Source of the DNA: Pseudomonadota bacterium
Lineage (GTDB): Bacteria; Pseudomonadota; Alphaproteobacteria; Rhizobiales; Devosiaceae
Assembly (NCBI GenBank): GCA_023437755.1
Contig: JAEZFJ010000356.1
Span: 1-7,160 of the forward strand
DNA length: 7,160 bases
Direction of reading: 5' to 3'
The position numbers and the translations under genes were made by a program. Shown here piece by piece: positions 5,666-7,160 of this stretch (position 1 is its first letter; each line of letters opens with the position of its first letter). Below the pieces are notes generated by a model. That model did no database searches and had not been told where the DNA came from. It was given only the letters and a program-made list of their open reading frames with translations.

Positions 5666-6489
5666 CACCCCTCCCGTGTCGATTCGATGCGGGCCCGCAA
5701 CGCCGGCGTTACGTCAGGCCGTACCCCGAACCAGGCCTCGAAGCCCGGCACCGCCTGATGGAGGAGCATGCCGAGGCCGTCTACGGTCCGGAGACCACGT
5801 GCGCGAGCGTCGGCGAGAAGCGGTGTCACGAGGGGTGAATAGACGATGTCGGTGACCAGCGCGTCGGGCCGGAGCGCTGCGGCATCCAACCCCTCGAACC
5901 GCGTCCCGTGCATGCCCACAGAGGTGGTGTTGACCAACAGGCCCGCATGCGGCGCGGCATCGGCCAGCGCGTCCAGGGTGCCGACGGTTATGTCTTCGAA
6001 CTCGGCTGCCAGGCGGTCGGCCGTGGCGCGCGTGCGGTTGAGCAGCACGATCGGGATGCCCCGGCTCTGCAGCGCCACGATCACCGCCCGCGCTGCGCCA
6101 CCGGCCCCCAGCACCAGTGCCCGATCCAGCCCGTTGGACCATCCCGGCGCGCCGGCGTCGAGGTTACCCAGGAAGCCGAGATAGTCGGTATTGGTGCCAT
6201 GCACCCGCCCATCGCGGGCGACCAGCGTGTTGACTGCGCCGATCTGTTCGGCCAGCGGATCAACCGTGTCGCACAGCGCAAACACCGCTTCCTTGTGCGG
6301 GATGGTGACGTTGCCGCCGGCGAACTCTCCGGACCGCAATAGTCCGAAGAACTCCGGCAGCGCTTCGGGCGAAACGTCGATGGCTTCGTAGCTGCCATCG
6401 ATGCCGTGCTCGGCCAGCCAGGTGCCGTGGATCAGCGGCGAGCGGGAATGCGCGATGGGATGCCCGATGACGAAAGCCCTGATGGTCAC
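5665..6489 (-). CDS. aroE: AroE, shikimate dehydrogenase (NADP-dependent)
   Basis: AroE reduces 3-dehydroshikimate to shikimate in the pathway to aromatic amino acids and folate. The 274-residue protein has the substrate-binding HSRSPLIH (14-21), NVTIPHK with the catalytic Lys at 66, GAVNTL (84-89) and GTNTDYLGF with catalytic Asp 102. The Rossmann domain has VLGAGGAARA (126-135) and NRT (151-153), the latter typical of NADP preference. The closing DGLGMLLHQA (237-246) contains the conserved Gln. All key residues expected of the biosynthetic AroE rather than the quinate or YdiB-type relatives are present, though that distinction cannot be proved here. It starts with GTG at 6489, overlapping the maf stop by four bases (GTGA). 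Its own ribosome binding site is poor, so expression probably depends on reading through from maf. Confidence 0.97.
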   Translation of the reverse strand: MTIRAFVIGHPIAHSRSPLIHGTWLAEHGIDGSYEAIDVSPEALPEFFGLLRSGEFAGGNVTIPHKEAVFALCDTVDPLAEQIGAVNTLVARDGRVHGTNTDYLGFLGNLDAGAPGWSNGLDRALVLGAGGAARAVIVALQSRGIPIVLLNRTRATADRLAAEFEDITVGTLDALADAAPHAGLLVNTTSVGMHGTRFEGLDAAALRPDALVTDIVYSPLVTPLLADARARGLRTVDGLGMLLHQAVPGFEAWFGVRPDVTPALRARIESTREG

Positions 6490-7079
6490 TGCAAAAGATC
6501 CGGAGCGAGGGTCCTGAGGGCGGAGAGCACGGGAAGCAGCGGCAATCCGAGAATGGCGAAATAGTCGCCGTTGACGCTTTCGAACAGGCGAGCCGAGGGC
6601 CCTTCCAGCCGATAGGCGCCGACCGAACCGAGCACCGCCTCCCCTTCCAGGGCCAGAACCCGGTCGCGCTCCTCGGAGGAGAACTCGTGCATGGTCATTT
6701 CCGCCGTCTGCTGCCCGGACCAGAGGACCACCCCATCGCGCACCAATGCGGCAGCGGCATGAAGGCGGTGGGTCTTGCCGCGCAGCCGGTCGAGCTGGTG
6801 GGCAGCCTGCTCCATGGTTGCCGGCTTGTGGAAGAGTTCGGTGCCGAGGCTCAGGGTCTGGTCGGCACCGAGCACTACCCGCCCCAGATGACTTGCCGAC
6901 ACCTCCCGCGCCTTGCTCTCGGCAAGGCGTCGGGCAACGTCGCGTCCATCACCGCCGGCGGCAATCGTGTCGTGTTCGACGGCCCGCTCATCCACGGCCG
7001 CGGGCACGGTGTCGACGGAGAGACCGGCTTGTTCCAGCAGGGTTTTTCGGGTCTGGCTCTGGGAGGCAAGGATCAGCAT
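6486..7079 (-). CDS. Maf family nucleotide pyrophosphatase
   Basis: Maf proteins hydrolyse non-canonical or excess nucleoside triphosphates to monophosphates and have been linked to septum formation. The 197-residue protein starts LILASQSQTRKTLLEQAGL, the family's substrate-binding S-Q-S...R-K, and has GADQTLSLG (71-79) with the catalytic Asp, Lys 85, RLRGKTHRLHAA (98-109) and the C-terminal GAYRLEGPSARLFESVNGDYFAILGLPLLP (154-183). GADQ instead of GSDT recalls the YceF (m7GTP) branch more than YhdE (dTTP/UTP), but I would not fix the substrate on that. ATG 7079 gives the usual family N-terminus; GTG 7097, six codons upstream with GGGGAG just ahead, is a serious alternative. The frame stays open to the window's right edge, but those residues are not family-like. 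It is the first visible gene of the operon. Confidence 0.93.
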   Translation of the reverse strand: MLILASQSQTRKTLLEQAGLSVDTVPAAVDERAVEHDTIAAGGDGRDVARRLAESKAREVSASHLGRVVLGADQTLSLGTELFHKPATMEQAAHQLDRLRGKTHRLHAAAALVRDGVVLWSGQQTAEMTMHEFSSEERDRVLALEGEAVLGSVGAYRLEGPSARLFESVNGDYFAILGLPLLPVLSALRTLAPDLLQ

Positions 7080-7160
7080 GGCCGATGTTTTCCACACTGT
7101 TCTCCCCGCCTCAACCGGGAACTGTGATCTCGACTCATGAGTTTGAGGGTGAGCCGAAGT
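7080..7160. other. Short flank upstream of maf with repeat-like end
   Basis: No recognisable gene is seen here. It contains the 10-base palindrome ACTCATGAGT (7133-7142). TGAGGGTGAGC (7144-7154) matches TCAGGGTGAGC (1311-1321) of the left-hand repeat at 10 of 11 positions, so another copy of that element may begin here and be cut by the window edge. The maf operon promoter may lie here or farther right; I could not identify one. Confidence 0.35.

Overview
The window is a gene-dense stretch of ordinary bacterial chromosome, visibly GC-rich, carrying ten protein-coding genes. Gene content, protein sequence style and order (maf-aroE-coaE-dnaQ, then secB, fxsA, a Tim44-like gene, smr and a small HTH regulator) are typical of Alphaproteobacteria. 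They fit the Hyphomicrobiales best; a Devosia-like organism is only a guess. In Caulobacter and many rhizobia, as I remember them, this block lies close to the chromosomal replication origin, on the far side of maf, so the window may sit within a few kilobases of oriC.

Layout from left to right: (1) the 3' part of hslU (+), the ATPase of the HslUV protease, running off the left edge. (2) A 132-base convergent gap (1214-1345) holding a REP-like imperfect inverted repeat. (3) A minus-strand unit read right to left: Tim44-like membrane protein (3029-2322), Smr-domain protein (2298-1708) and a small XRE-type HTH regulator (1711-1346), the last two joined by an ATGA overlap. (4) A 161-base divergent control region (3030-3190). 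(5) fxsA and secB on the plus strand, with a promoter-like sequence between them and a strong hairpin terminator after secB. (6) A tightly coupled minus-strand operon maf-aroE-coaE-dnaQ (7079-4351) in which consecutive genes overlap or are one base apart. (7) A short right-hand flank (7080-7160) with no convincing gene, ending in a sequence that resembles part of the left-hand repeat.

Functionally, SecB (export chaperone), the Tim44-like protein (related to the mitochondrial import-motor subunit) and FxsA (membrane protein) make a membrane and protein-targeting group. The minus-strand operon mixes housekeeping functions: nucleotide-pool sanitation (Maf), shikimate pathway (AroE), the last step of coenzyme A synthesis (CoaE) and proofreading of DNA replication (DnaQ). 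HslU serves cytoplasmic protein quality control.

I found no mobile element, CRISPR array, RNA gene, toxin-antitoxin pair or defence system, and no convincing undescribed system. The points most worth a second look are the apparent absence of mltA between the Tim44-like gene and smr, hslU lying where I would expect gyrB with a repeat exactly at that junction, and the palindromes in the divergent tim44/fxsA control region.
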